From the NCBI GenBank assembly GCA_014773175.1, contig VXCM01002054.1, forward strand, positions 64,031 through 128,030: DNA of 64,000 nt. Direction: 5' to 3'. The DNA comes from Lucifuga dentata (lineage: Eukaryota > Chordata > Actinopteri > Ophidiiformes > Bythitidae). The notes under the pieces were generated by a model. The model was not told where the DNA came from, did not search any database, and was given only the letters and a program-made list of their open reading frames with translations. How positions within the stretch are numbered: the first letter of the stretch is position 1; every line of letters starts with the position of its first letter. Position numbers and translations under genes: made by a program. Shown here piece by piece: positions 49,005 to 61,100 of the stretch.

Positions 49005-50466
49005 ACATCTCTGCTGGACTGGAGAGGGTCCAAGATGGAAGCCTCCAGGGGTGTATTGCTGTGAAATTTACACTATTACAGATGAAAACATTGGGAGGCT
49101 CCGCAGCCATCCACGTTCAGTGTTTTCCGTATTGCAAGACATGTCATTCTGCATAAAATGAACGATTGTTACTATGAAATTCCATCACATAAAAAAAAAA
49201 ATCATAAAATAATGCCTGCATGTCAACAAGTAGATATGACTTTTGCTGTTTGCAAAGAAAACCGATAATCCGTCAAATCCTAAAACATCAGCTCTCCAAA
49301 TTCCAAGTTTCAGACTTACATCTGGCTGCCAGTTCCATTCAGCCCCTTTTGAGAAATGCTATGTGGAAAAATGGAGAGATTTTTACAGATGACATCTTGA
49401 AGCTCAGTGATCCACAATGCTTCTGCATGCAACCGTCTCCCTGAGGACAAAGGGAAAGACAGGAAAGGAGGAGGAGGAGGTGGAGGCGGAGAAAGTGAGA
49501 GAGAGAGAGATAGCAATGCAGAAAGAAACATAGACCGAGCGTTCTCTTACTACAGATTCTTGTATATAAAAGGTCAAAGTTCTTAAATGCTGCTTCCTCT
49601 GTTGGCCACCTGTCTCATCCAGCTCTTTGTTGGACCTGAGATGAGACTATTTAGGGCCACCTAAGGGCTCACGTGCTCCAGTTGCTGAGGATTGTGCTTT
49701 TAATGGTCAACGCCCAGGTATGAGTACGTGCACGGGCATGAATATGGAGAATATGAAGCACGGTTAGTCAGCTTTTCCAGGAGAGGTGAAGGTTACAGGA
49801 TCGATGTCTGCTTCTTCTCATTCGCTGAAGATGAGACGATGGCGTGATGCTTTAAGTTATTCTGGCCGTACCAACTTGAATCCTGTCACAGCAGGGAGGT
49901 CAGGGTTCGATTTGTGAAAACTGCTAATGCCAAGTGANCCCCCACCCCAAATGTTACTGTCACCTTCATTTCGCATTTAACTGTGAAATCAGCAAGAACG
50001 TAGAAAGAAAGAGACGAGAGAGGAAATGTTGGAAAATGGGGTGTTGTATAACATGGATTATTGCATAAAATGTCCCCATTGGATGCTCCCCNTGGGGGTG
50101 AGGTGTTATGAAGGAGAGAAAACAGGGAGGCACAGAGGACTTATGGTTCTGTCTCCGAGCAGAAGACATGGAGTGACGGAGTTGGACAGCCAATAGGGTG
50201 TAGGCGCGGCACAGCGGACTGAGAAGTGGGGTGGGGTGGGGGTATCGGTGGTGGTTTGATGGTGGGTGGGCGAGAGCGCGGTCGGTGCTGGTATTTCTAC
50301 CCTGTCACATTGCGTTAGTGTGCAGCCAAGCACGACTGCTGAGCACACTACTCTGGACAGCTCTGCACACACTGGGTGAACCACACACACACACACACAC
50401 ACACGTGTAAGTGCACACACAGGTTTCAATTCACAAAGACACATACAATACCTACACTTGAGTGCC

Positions 50467-50499
<33 letters not shown>

Positions 50500-50606
50500 T
50501 TCATCTTCCCTGAGGACCAGCAAGGACATCCAAAATAAGTCAGCAACGATGGATTTTGACAGATACTATGGGAGTGTGCTGATACTTGATCAACCTCCCA
50601 ACTCTA

Positions 50607-50774
50607 CCATCCATCATCCATCTAGCCATCCATCCATCATCCATCCATCCATTCCATCCATCATCCATCTAGCCATCCATCCATCATCCATCCATCCATC
50701 TAGCCATCCATCCATCACCCTCATACATCCATCCATCATCTATTCATCCAGCATCCATCCATCCATCCATGTGC
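50607..50774. repeat. CATC minisatellite with higher-order units
   Basis: CATC/CCAT tetranucleotides are organised into larger repeats marked by three CATCTAGCCATC junctions. Confidence 0.9.
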
Positions 50775-51514
50775 ATCCTGAATGGAAATGCTTGACTGTG
50801 GATAAACTAAAACAGAGCCAAAGAAGAGTTTCTGTCAAAAACTGTTTATTCATAATGGAAAAATATTGCAACCTGATGTCCTTGGCTGAGCGTTTCACTC
50901 GTACAGGCAACAAAACTTCTTCAAATCCAGATGTGCAGACTGAACAGAGCTACAAATTAACCTAACCACAACAATTTACTTTGCTGCTGTCAAACACATT
51001 GGCTGCGCTGGTTAAAGAGATCAGCCAGTTTCCTTCTCAATAAATAATTGTATCAATGGAACCGAACAGTCGGCTCATCCACTTTGTGGTCAGTTCACCG
51101 TGGCTTTGTGGCGCGAGCCCAAAGCCTCTACACAATATCCTCTTTGATAAACAGAAAGAAGGGAAAGTGAGCTGAGAGGACGACGTAGCATTCACTGTGG
51201 CCCCCAGGCGGAAAAATCTAAGATGGAGAAAGAGGAAGAGATGGAGAGATGAGAAGATCAAGCAAAGAAATAAAAGTCCTGTGAGAATATTTCACTGTAA
51301 ATGCAGCATCTACATAGTGTGCCCTTTGGCAAGGAAAGGAGAGGAGGGAGGGGAGGAGCGGATGAATGAAAAGAGGTGTAGTGAGAGAAGAGCAGGGGAT
51401 GGGGGGATGGGATGGCGAGGTGTGATGTGCGGTGACCCGAACTCTTTGGTGACGCTATAAACTTAGAGCCACGCTTCAGTAAGCGGAGGGAGGGAGGGAG
51501 GGGAGAAGGTGGGT

Positions 51515-51546
<32 letters not shown>

Positions 51547-51799
51547 AAGAGAGGCAGGGGTTAGCAAGTGTGTATAGAAAGGCATTATCAGCTATTGAAT
51601 AGTGGAGGTCCATGAAGTTGGGAACCTCATGGCCAACAAAGCCGCTTTTGGGCTCATATTAATATTAATCTATACATGTTTAGTTACACATTATTTACAG
51701 GCATGTTTCCATTCATTCAACCTCTGGGGAATTTGTTTGATATTTTGGCTCTGTTCCAGTGACACCAAAATCCTCCTCCAAGTGAACTGTTGTGATTTC

Positions 51800-52398
51800 T
51801 TAAAGGACCATACCACCCATTTTGCATGTTTGAGCCTAAATTCTCATACATGTTATGTCACTGACAATCATTTCCCAAAGAATAAAAAAGTATTTCAGAT
51901 ACTTTGCAAAATCTCTCAAGCTTTCAAAATCAAATATTCAAGCGATAGACCCAACTTAAAAATCAATGTTTTGCCTGCTAATAGTTACGCAGTCTTATGA
52001 AGTCACAGTCGCTTAAATTTTTTGAAAAATGCAGTTCTTCTTTTGGGACTATATTCTCCAGTGGAGACATGCATTCACTCCGTGCTTTTTATTGCGCTTA
52101 AACATTAAAATTATGCAACTTGTAAAAACAAAACAAAAACAAACAAAAAAAAAAAACCTGAATACAGGTCTTGTTGGCGATGATGGATTACCTATCCCAA
52201 GAATGTTTCAAGTATCAACAAGTTGATTTTAATAGTGTACCAGAATGAACTGAAACCAATGGCGGTCTGGAAGATAGGAATTTTTTTTTTTTTAATTCAC
52301 CGTTCCAGTAGTATGCTTTGGGAAATGATTGTCAGTAACGTTATGTGTATGCCAATTGAATAGGCTTAAACATGCAAAATGGGAGGTATGGTCCTTAA
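51800..52398 (-). mobile_element. TTAA-flanked MITE, copy 9 (long subfamily)
   Basis: Both ends are well kept: TTAAAGGACCATACC and GGTCCTTAA. It is collinear with copy 5 and in the same orientation, but lacks copy 5's inserted sequence. The tail of a 132-codon frame at 51602-52000 runs across it and is not a gene. Confidence 0.9.
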
Positions 52399-54244
52399 AG
52401 ATTGAGTGCTTTAATCTGAGCTAACCAATCAAAGAACAGAATAAAATAATAAAATGAAAAGGCCAAATATCTGGACTGATGCTCATAGTCACAATTTGTT
52501 CATATGTTCCCGACTGCAGTGAATACCTGAGAAGCTGCTTGCAAATCCATGATTTGTTTATACGTTCCCCTGACTAAACCGTGAAATTCCATCAGAGTAA
52601 GGTTTTATACAATGTCGGACACAAATCCAGCCCAAATCCTTTTTTTTGGGGGGGGCTTTCACATCTTACCACAGATGATATCAACCCAAACTGGTAGGAC
52701 TTTAATCACATTTTGTTGCTGGCCTGGGGTGAAAACATCATGAATTACTCTTTAAAGCAGATTCTCTAAAATGTGGATGTAAACAAAGCCAAGAGTTTAT
52801 CTGACGTTTTAATAGAATTTATTTTACACAATAGGAACAAACTCTCTATTTCTGTATTTGTAAAAAAAATAAAAAATAAAATAAAATCTCCCTATGAGAA
52901 TACTGGTCAGAAGACAATCCTGACAGATAACTTTACCATTTTCCTACTCAAAGGATGACAGATTTACTTAAAGTCCCCACTGTTTGAGTACATGTTTGAG
53001 GCCGTAAGTTGGCAGAAAGAAGTTTTGCGAGAACTCAGAGAACCTCCATGGAGGGGGACGCATGTAGAGCACAGGGAGCCCCCAAAGTCTCTCATTCACG
53101 GCAAAAAATGGAGGAAAGGGAGAGAGAGAAGGAGAAAGCTGTTATCGCTCCCATCTTGTCCTCTGTGCCGCTGTGAAGGGAATTGAAACAGAAAACAGAT
53201 GACCCACATTCACTTTGAGCAAGCAGGAGGCCTCCCCAGATCCACAACACACAGACAGACGTATGGAGAGACAGATCAAGACAGGAAGAGGCGAGAGGTA
53301 AAGAAAGAGAGACACAGCCAGACTTTCTAGACAAGGTAGAAGACAAGAGCAGAAGTTTTGACAGTAATCCTCTTCGACTCGTCTTTCCTTTGCTCTCCAC
53401 AGAGAGAGACTGAGAGGTTATATAAAACACATCTAGAATTCTGTTCTATGCACATCAAAGAGCCTGAACCGCTTTGCAATCTGCATATATGATGCATCCA
53501 GGGAAAGAGGTGTGTATGTGTGTGTGAGGCACATTCCAGTCAAAAACAAGCTTGGAGAGTTAGATTATTTTGAGTTTAGCTGAACCGCTGGGATCTGTAA
53601 CTGCTTAAATCTTCAAAAACAATCACTTTTTTTTTTTTGATTCCAGTGCTCTCATTGCAGGAATCATTAACAGCAATTCAATTCAATTTGCATGCGGCTA
53701 TAAGCCTCTTTAAGGTGGAATGGCTGCGAGACATTAGTTGAGTCTGAACTGTCCCCAAAGACAGAAAGGCATGATAAGAGGTGCTCCACATGAATTAACA
53801 GGCCCGCGTTCAGCTCAGGTCTGGAGCAATAAAGAATAAAGCCACCCCTGAGTTTTCATAATCACCTGGAAGCTTCAATGGCTACAAATGAAGTCATCTT
53901 GTTGAGTGTGAGAGCTTAATAATTCAAAAGGAGAATGCTTGTCTGTTACACTGCTGCCACCTACTGTTGATAAAATGCACTACATCAAGGCAAGATTGTT
54001 TGTGCCCTCTTTTTGCAGTTATTGACTTCACTAATTTATTTTGGGTGGATCATTCCTTTAAAGAAGGCTGATCGTGGGCAAAACAAAGACAATCAATCCA
54101 GTTTGTTTTTGGTTTTAATGACTTAGACTAAACAGGTCCCTCCCCAGTATTTTGTGCCTGCACCTAATCACTGCCATCAGTCTTATCTAGTCTTTTCTCA
54201 CTTCCTGATTGCGTAATCTCCATGCATTTCCCTGTCATGTCTCC
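52399..54244. other. Gene-free stretch
   Basis: No exon or named repeat is recognised apart from the candidate conserved block at 53665-53945. Confidence 0.5.
53665..53945. promoter_or_regulatory. Candidate conserved noncoding element near gjd3
   Basis: This repeat-free block contains ATCATTAACAGC, CAATTTGCATGC (an octamer-like core), ACATGAATTAACAGG and GCTTAATAATTC. It sits about 1 kb past the 3' end of gjd3. Composition suggests an enhancer, but conservation has not been tested. Confidence 0.3.
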
Positions 54245-54788
54245 TTAAAGGACAATACTGGTGATTTTGCATTGTTTGAGCCCAATATACCCAACCCACA
54301 TACATTCATGTTACTGACAACCATTTCCCAAAACATACTGCTAGAGCGGTACATTTTAACATTATTTTTCCTGCCTTCCAGACTGCCATTGGTTTCAGTT
54401 CATTCCAGTATGCTATAAAAATGAACTCATAGAGATTTGAAACATGCTTGAGATAAATAATCCATCACAGCAAGCACTGTATTGATTACATTTTTTGCTT
54501 AAGTAACTTTATTGAACCTCTCCAGCATGGAGCTGCATGTAAGAAAATGTGTCTCCGCCAGGTAATATAATCCCAGAAGACACCTTTTCCAAGAAATTAA
54601 AAATGACCGTTCCTTCTATTTGGGCGTATGTATTAGCAGCTGAAATATTGACTTTTAATGCAGGTGTATCACCTGAATATTTGATTTTGAAAGATTAGAG
54701 GATGTGGCAATTTTGGAAATTGGTTTTCAGTAACATAACGTGTATGTGGGTGGGCTTGACCATAAAAATCACCAGAATGGTCCTTTAA
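54245..54788 (+). mobile_element. TTAA-flanked MITE, copy 10, at the 3' end of gjd3
   Basis: Left TTAAAGGACAATACT and right TGGTCCTTTAA ends are both present. The right edge is 100 bases past the gjd3 stop codon. Its outermost bases overlap a minus-strand ATTAAA hexamer. Confidence 0.88.
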
Positions 54789-54789
54789 T
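54784..54789 (-). terminator. Candidate gjd3 polyadenylation hexamer ATTAAA
   Basis: The plus strand reads TTTAAT, so ATTAAA lies on the transcribed strand 100 bases after the gjd3 stop codon. It is formed by the terminus of the MITE plus its TTAA target site. ATTAAA is the second most common vertebrate poly(A) signal (established knowledge). Use of this site is an inference. Confidence 0.4.
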
Positions 54790-54888
54790 TAAGCAGTCGC
54801 TCATATACTCTGAAACGTTTAAGGCAATTGCATACATAAATTAAAAGCACTACATGAAGCAACTTAAATGTACAGAATCGAGGCCCTT

Positions 54889-55810
54889 TCACACCACGAG
54901 GGTCTTGCTGCTGGCGTATTTGCTGCTCCTGGGCTTGCGGCCGAAACTGGAGACTTTCCTGCTGGTGCTGCTCCTCAGCGACCCTCCTTTCACCCTCACA
55001 CTGCTGGGTGCACTCTCCGACATTGTCCTTCCTTGCAGTTTTTCACCTTCCTCCTGTTTGAAGTTGTTCAGATTCTTGCAGATGCAAACTGCGCTCTCTG
55101 GGGGCTCCTGGTTTGGGCAAAACCACTTCATGGAGCTGTAGGAAAGTTCTACCAAGCTGGAAATGGCTGACACCATCCCCACGGCGAAGTAGAAGCAGAG
55201 GAAGATTGTTTTCTCCGCAGGACGAGAGGTGAAGCAGTCCACTGTGTACGGGCAGGGAAAGCGGCTGCAGGGGAACTGGGCCTCCACCTTGAAGCCGTAC
55301 AGCCACCACTGGCCCACTAGAAAGCCGACTTCAGCCGCTATCCGAAAAGCCACGTTAACAATGTAGAGCCTCCTGAAATGGGTATCGTCTCTGTACTCCT
55401 GACGGCTGTTCTGGCTGAGCTTGGAGCTGTTTCTCCTCTTGTTATGGTGGTGCATGGCATACATGAGGAAGAGGAGGGAAGGCGTAGCTATGAGGACAAT
55501 ATGAAACACCCAGAATCGATACTGGGAGATGGGAAAGGCCATGTCGTAGCACACCTGCTTGCAGCCTGGCTGGAGGGTGTTGCAGGAAAACTCCTGTTGC
55601 TCATCCTCAAACAGGTCACNCCTGCTTGCAGCCTGGCTGGAGGGTGTTGCAGGAAAACTCCTGTTGCTCATCCTCAAACAGGTCACTGGCCACGGTTCCC
55701 AGGATCAGCATCCTGAAGACTAACATCAGCAAAAGCCAGAAGCGGCCGAGCATCGGCGAATGGGCCTGGAGGTTATCGAAAAGGCTGCTGAGGAATCCCC
55801 AATCAGCCAT
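54889..55810 (-). CDS. gjd3: Delta-class connexin, GJD3/Cx31.9-like gap-junction protein
   Basis: Gap-junction channel subunit of the plasma membrane: six subunits form a hemichannel, and two hemichannels dock between cells. The start ATG at 55808-55810 has A at -3 and G at +4. The frame is 284 residues in one coding exon once a 66-base assembly duplication (N at 55620) is counted once. Four membrane segments lie near residues 22-41, 77-97, 126-151 and 179-202. Loop 1 has Cys54, Cys61 and Cys65 (C-X6-C-X3-C, with CNTLQPGC typical of delta connexins). Loop 2 has Cys159, Cys164 and Cys170 (C-X4-C-X5-C) followed by SRPAEKT. The short cytoplasmic loop, FEDEQ and YRFWVFHI favour GJD3 over GJD2. 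The Ser/Lys-rich tail ends TLVV, a possible class II PDZ ligand. The neighbour top2a supports this identity. MITE copies lie just outside both ends. Confidence 0.85.
55554..55686. other. Assembly duplication that breaks the gjd3 frame
   Basis: Bases 55554-55619 and 55621-55686 are identical 66-base copies around a single N at 55620. Together one copy plus N adds 67 bases, which is not a multiple of three, so the connexin appears split in two frames. Counting one copy restores 855 coding bases. Confidence 0.95.
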
Positions 55811-55969
55811 GATGACGGCGGCGAGACCGGGATGGTTTGCTGGATCTGTGGGGTTTTATCTGCTGTCTCTCCTTACGACATGTCAGAGCGATTTAAGCAG
55901 CGACCGGCTTTTGTTCCAGATGCCTGAAACCAAAAATGACACGACTGTGAAACCTACAGAAGCAATCAT

Positions 55970-56386
55970 TTAAAGGATAATACTGATGATTTTGCATGTT
56001 CAAGCCCAATAAATACAATCTGCATACATGTTATTTTGACACCATTTTCCAAAAAATACTGGAGTGGGAAATGTTAGAATTGTTTTTCCTACCTTCTAGA
56101 GACTTGAAACGTGTTTGAGATAGGTAGTCCATCACAGTGAACATGTCTGTTACATTTTTTGTTGAAGTTACTTAATTTAACTGATCCAACATGGAGGATA
56201 GAAGAAAAAATAAGTCTCCGCCAGGGAATATAGTCCCAGGAGAAAACTGCTTTTACAGAAAAATTCCATTCAGACATAGGAAAACTAAAGTATGTTCTTA
56301 TATTTTGGAAAACGGTTGTCAGTAACATGTATGAGGGTAGTATTTACTGGGCTCAAACATGCAAAATCCCTGATATGGTCCTTTAA
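55970..56386 (+). mobile_element. TTAA-flanked MITE, copy 11, just upstream of gjd3
   Basis: The ends are TTAAAGGATAATACT and TATGGTCCTTTAA. The interior is shorter than in copy 10. It starts about 160 bases upstream of the gjd3 start codon, so it occupies the likely promoter or 5' UTR. Confidence 0.88.
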
Positions 56387-57442
56387 AAACCCATGAAAAA
56401 CAATGACAACATTAAAAGCTTATATTAATGACACTTTTCTATAGATTACTTAGTTGTGAATATGCTGTGGATTCTGGCTGATTAAGTTGATTGCAGGCAG
56501 ACGATGTGATGCTGAGGACAGATAATATCTGACAAGACACGACTGGCATGACAAAACAGGTTCAAACAGCATAACACGTACCTTATGAAATCATGTCACA
56601 TGCGACTTAATTTCTGATGTTCAAAAGTCCTCTGGGCTCTTCTTCCTTTGTTCTCTCCAAAAAGGGATATCCACGATCTGTAAGATTTAAAAAATAACGA
56701 ATGCATCCATTCTGTCCATTCACTATTTCTAAATGACCTGTGTTTGAGGTTTGGGAGGATTTGATTGAGGGCGGCAACGGGAGGAAGTTCCTGCTACATC
56801 CTAATCTGCACCCATCAAGAGTTCCAGACAGAACTGTTGTTTACTCTAGAGGGGCAAATTCTTTTTGATTCAGAAAGCTTCCCTAATGACAGGAAGGTCG
56901 TCAAGTTTAAGCTCTGCGTCTATAAACTCCCAATTTGCCTGATCACGAGAACACTACCAACAAGCTAGACACTGGATATGAAATGAGGGACCTCTAATGA
57001 ACTGATGTCAACTAGATATCGGTAGTAGTGATATCAACTAGACCACAAAAGTACATTTTAAGGTTGCTGTTTCATTCTTCATTTATTCCAGTTCAGCTCA
57101 ACCAGTTCAACAGGTGATAAACCTGCACTGACACGACAGCTATGAGGGAAAAAGTTATAACTTGCTTCATCTCATCAAACTCCCACATACTTCAAATCAA
57201 TGAATGTTAAATTCTCAAGATCAAATTTGGCTATAAAGTCAAGAAAATAAATATTACTTACCCATCCTGCTTTCACACACCGACTGGTTCCCATGACACT
57301 CGTGTATCTACACGCTGAGCTGATGCTCCTCCCTAAAACAGGTCATGTGAAGGCTCACTGCGTTCCACACGCCTTAAATAATGGAATGCAACTCATGACA
57401 CCAAGCACATACAATATACACGTACAATATTAACAGTGCAAC

Positions 57443-57448
57443 TTTATT
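57443..57448 (-). terminator. Candidate top2a polyadenylation signal AATAAA (distal)
   Basis: TTTATT on the plus strand gives AATAAA on the transcribed strand, about 380 bases past the top2a stop codon. Confidence 0.4.
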
Positions 57449-57611
57449 TCTCAAAATAGAAAATGAACAGCCATTGAAGTATTTACAAGACAAAACAGAC
57501 AAGTTAACGACAAAAAGCAAAATTCATGAAATATGTCTTACTAATACTAATATTCATTACACACACATTTAGCATTTTTTTGCGTTCTAATCTATGAAAG
57601 GATGAGAAAGA

Positions 57612-57617
57612 TTTATT
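57612..57617 (-). terminator. Candidate top2a polyadenylation signal AATAAA (proximal)
   Basis: AATAAA on the transcribed strand about 210 bases past the stop codon, within an A/T-rich 3' UTR. Which of the two signals is used cannot be told from sequence. Confidence 0.45.
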
Positions 57618-57824
57618 TTTTTTTAACAGTCTCAGAGTTTGAGTCCTAAAATTCTCTTAAAAAATTATGTTATTAGCATTTAAACTTCCAAGTATTAAAA
57701 GCAAACTCACATTAGCCATAGTATAACGTATAGAAAGCTTAGTTTAAAAAAAAAAAAAAAAAAAAAAGGCATTTACTACATCTCTAAAATCAACCATGTG
57801 GAGACTGACTTCAGAGTTTAAAAC

Positions 57825-57950
57825 TCAGTCTTCATCTGAATCCAGCATGTAGTTCACAGGTTTCCGGGCACGTGCAGATTTGCCCCGTGGAACAACTGGT
57901 GTGTCCTTGTCTGAAACCTGGAAACTCTCCTCCTCCAACTTCTTGGGTTT
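57825..57950 (-). CDS. top2a: top2a terminal exon
   Basis: It encodes 41 residues: [18 protein letters not shown], then [17 protein letters not shown] and LDSDED stop. The end aligns with human PRAKSVRAKKPIKYLEESDEDDLF in layout: a basic patch then an acidic tip, as expected for the chromatin-tether and nuclear-localisation end of the alpha isoform. Confidence 0.93.
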   Translation of the reverse strand, partial: KPKKLEEESFQVSDKDTPVVPRGKSARARKPVNYMLDSDED

Positions 57951-58147
57951 CTGCAAGGACACAACGAAAGAGACTATCAGAAAGTATTAATGACTGCTCT
58001 GAATGCTGCCTTTGATGCAGTACAATTATACTGGAGCACACACCTCCCAGTGTGCACCCCAACTTAGTTACCCTTTTAAGATGAATTCTCGCTTTTCATG
58101 TAGCGCCACCAGCAGGTCAAATTTTCCACCAAAAATTTAATCAATGA

Positions 58148-58183
<36 letters not shown>

Positions 58184-61100
58184 CCAAATGAGTGACCAAA
58201 CTCGCATCAGAACGAGCTCTCTGTTAATATAACATCCTAACATGTTAAATGGTATGTCAACAAGCGAAATGTGAATGCTAACAATAGCACGCTAACCTGA
58301 TTTGAGGTTACTGTTCACATATAGCACTAACTTTCTAAACAGTACAATTTGTACCATTATACAACAGTACAGGTTAAGGCAGCATATTGACACAAAGCCA
58401 TTACCAAAGTGAAATACAACATCCAGCTAAATTAAATATCCAGCCATTTAATTAAGGAATTATAATCAGCGCACTGAAGCACCGAACCTCCAAACACTTG
58501 GGTGTGGAAATGTCACGTCTCAAATCAGAGTCTGCTGTGAAAACCGACCTTGCTAGCTGCGGTGGTTTTGGCCTTGAGACGGGACATGAGGTCATCTGAT
58601 CCACTGTCGGACTCGTCGCTTATCGCACCCTGTTTCCGCTTGACAGGCTTCTTCGCTGCTGGAGCTTTAGGTTCATCCTCCGAGTCACTGGAGTCAAACG
58701 AGGGGACCTTCTTGGTGGCGGGTTTAGGTTTGGACAGAGCATCCAGAATGTACGGCTGCTTCGCCTCTGGAGTAGCGGCAGGATGAAGTATTAGAAACTT
58801 TTTCAGAAAATAAACCTCGCTTTCTGTGCCTCTTATGAAAGGATGCACTTGACTTTATTTTATTATAACTCTTGGTTACTTCTTGGGAGATGCCAATTAG
58901 AGAAAGAGACTGACTTTTTACAGCGCTTGGCTCTTCAGTTTCTCAACACATGCTAACAACCAGCAGTAATCGTCTGAATACCTGCAGCTTTCTTTTTGGC
59001 TCCGGCAGTTTTCTTCGCGGCGGCAGGTTTCTTGGGTGCAGCTTCTTTGGGTTTGCACTGAACTGGAGGCTTGGGTGCAACCACCTGATCGTCAGACTGA
59101 GCTGCAAAGACAAGTTCCAAGAGAACAAAAATAAACCTCAGACCCTGCCTTCCCCCCGAGCATTCCTCAAGCTCAAAAAAACAAGGCAACAACGAAAATA
59201 CTCACAGCTGGATTTGCTTTCAGTTTTTTTCAGTGTTGGTGATTTCCTTTTTGCCACTTTCTTCCTATATAAGAATAAAAAAACGATAACATTAGTTCAG
59301 GTAAAGTTTTATGCATCAAGAATCCTATTGCTGGAATTTGACTTACGTGGGCTCTGGAGCTTTGCGAGGGGGGGCTGGGGAGTCTTGATCACTGTCACCC
59401 ACAGTAATGACGACTGGATTGAAGATATCGTCATCATCAGCCTTCTTCCAGGCATCAAACTCTTCCTCACTGTCAGACAGACTATACTTCACTGCAGCTA
59501 AAATTTATAAAAAGAAAAGAAAAAAGAAAAAAAGCAACACAATAGGCTGCATTAGTGTCGCTGCTGTATATTCTTTTGTATGGTTCTGTAAAAAACAAAT
59601 TAACTTGTAACTTCACCACTGCAAGCAGTGGTCAGAGGTCGTTTGGCAGCTTCACCTTTAGTTTTGCGTTTGATTTTCTCCCTGGGAACAACCACCTCCT
59701 CAGCCTCGCTGTCGGACCCAGACTCGTCAGAAAACGGATTCTTCTTGGGCTTCTTTGCCAGAGGCTTAAACTGCAAGGTAGTCTGCTTCCCCGTCTTAGA
59801 CACGGCTGCACCGAACGCGTTTGTCAATCATCAATAAAAACACAGCAGATCACGGTGCATTATGTAAACATGATATTGCCAGTGCTGATGTAGATTCAGA
59901 CGGGATGGATGTTGATAGTGCTAAACAGTATGATCATAATAATTATATGTCATAATGATCAACAATTTTGAAACAACTGCACTGAACCTGCAAATTGTTT
60001 CACATAAAGAAAAATTAATAATGGGTCTTTTTTCCCCATCATCCTTTTTTAGCCCCCTCACCTTTTTCTTTGGGCAGGGTTTTAGTTTTCTTGGTTAGTC
60101 GTGCAGCCAAGCTTATCTCCTCAGATGGCTCTAGATTCTCTCCATCTTCTTCAAACTCCATCTTCATCACTACATCTTCACCCTGACATTAGAAGAAAAG
60201 GGCAAGACAAAAAAAAAAAAAAAAAAANAAAAAAAAAAAAAAAAAAGTTAGTTTCATACTAATAATTCATCAGTATTCAAAGGGATGCCATCAAGGCTGC
60301 ACAACTGATCATATAAAATTTATGTCATGTTAACCATCAGCATTTAATTGTAGAATACTGACACTAGCAACAAGTTTCTTGCAAAATGCTGCAAATGAAA
60401 AGTCCTTTATATTCATCTGTAATTGACATAAATCTGAAATGTAACACATACTTTGGTTTTCTTGGCCTTCTGCCCCACAGCTTTCCTGTTAGCCTCAGCC
60501 TTCATGTTGCTGGTAATGCGAGGGATGACGCGGCGACCCTGTGGTGTGGGAAGAGTCTCCTGTTTCACCTTCAATGCTTTGCCTTTTCCCTTTGCAGCAG
60601 GCATGGCGGCATTTTCTTTTTCTTTTGCTTCTATGCGCTGAATACAAAAAATGAAGGGGAAAAATCAAGAAAAATCAGTAAAGAAAAATTTCAGACTGAC
60701 AACCTCAAATTTAAACAAGATCTCCATATACTTCATTCATTTTAAAATTATGTATTTCTTTCAACCCAATTTTCATGTCAAAACTCAAGGCTGATGTCAG
60801 TGTTTAATACAGGTATAGTAGACATACTTGGCAATGTGAAAGAGTGGTGTGACAAATTTGTATTTAAAATCATTCTTTCCAATACCTGGAAATGGTTAAA
60901 AATTAATTGTCCATCTTTTCCTGGTCTGGTATCAACTGAGGAGGTGCGGTGGTGGCTTTTTTTTTTTTTTTTTANTTTTTTTTTTTTTTTTTAAGTATAT
61001 GAATGGAAACATGACAGTGTTGACAGATAAAGACCCTTTACCTCCAGCTCCTCAGAGAAAGCGGCTAGGTCTTCCTTCCACAGGTCCGATGGAGTTTTCT

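Larger units (their letters stand above)
48855..51799. other. Gene-free stretch
   Basis: It contains a quadruplex motif at 48984-49004, an N at 49938, a short N join at 50092, CA runs near 50384-50404 and 50481-50499, a CATC minisatellite at 50607-50774 and GA runs around 51513-51550. No exon is recognised. Confidence 0.55.
56387..57824. other. Spacer between top2a and gjd3
   Basis: It contains the top2a 3' UTR region at its right side and presumably the gjd3 promoter or 5' UTR at its left. A poly-A tract lies at 57746-57768. No additional coding exon is recognised. Confidence 0.6.

Noticed and set aside
49841..49915. Possible tRNA gene (GGTTCGATT B-box-like)
   Set aside because: No cloverleaf can be drawn and the A-box is weak; at most a decayed SINE.
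50106..50965. Long open frames on both strands
   Set aside because: They derive from CA and CATC microsatellites.
51602..52000. 132-codon plus-strand frame
   Set aside because: Its second half is read through a MITE; similar chance peptides appear in other copies at 2282, 14177 and 36478.
54854..55716. Plus-strand frames opposite the connexin
   Set aside because: They are antisense shadows of gjd3.
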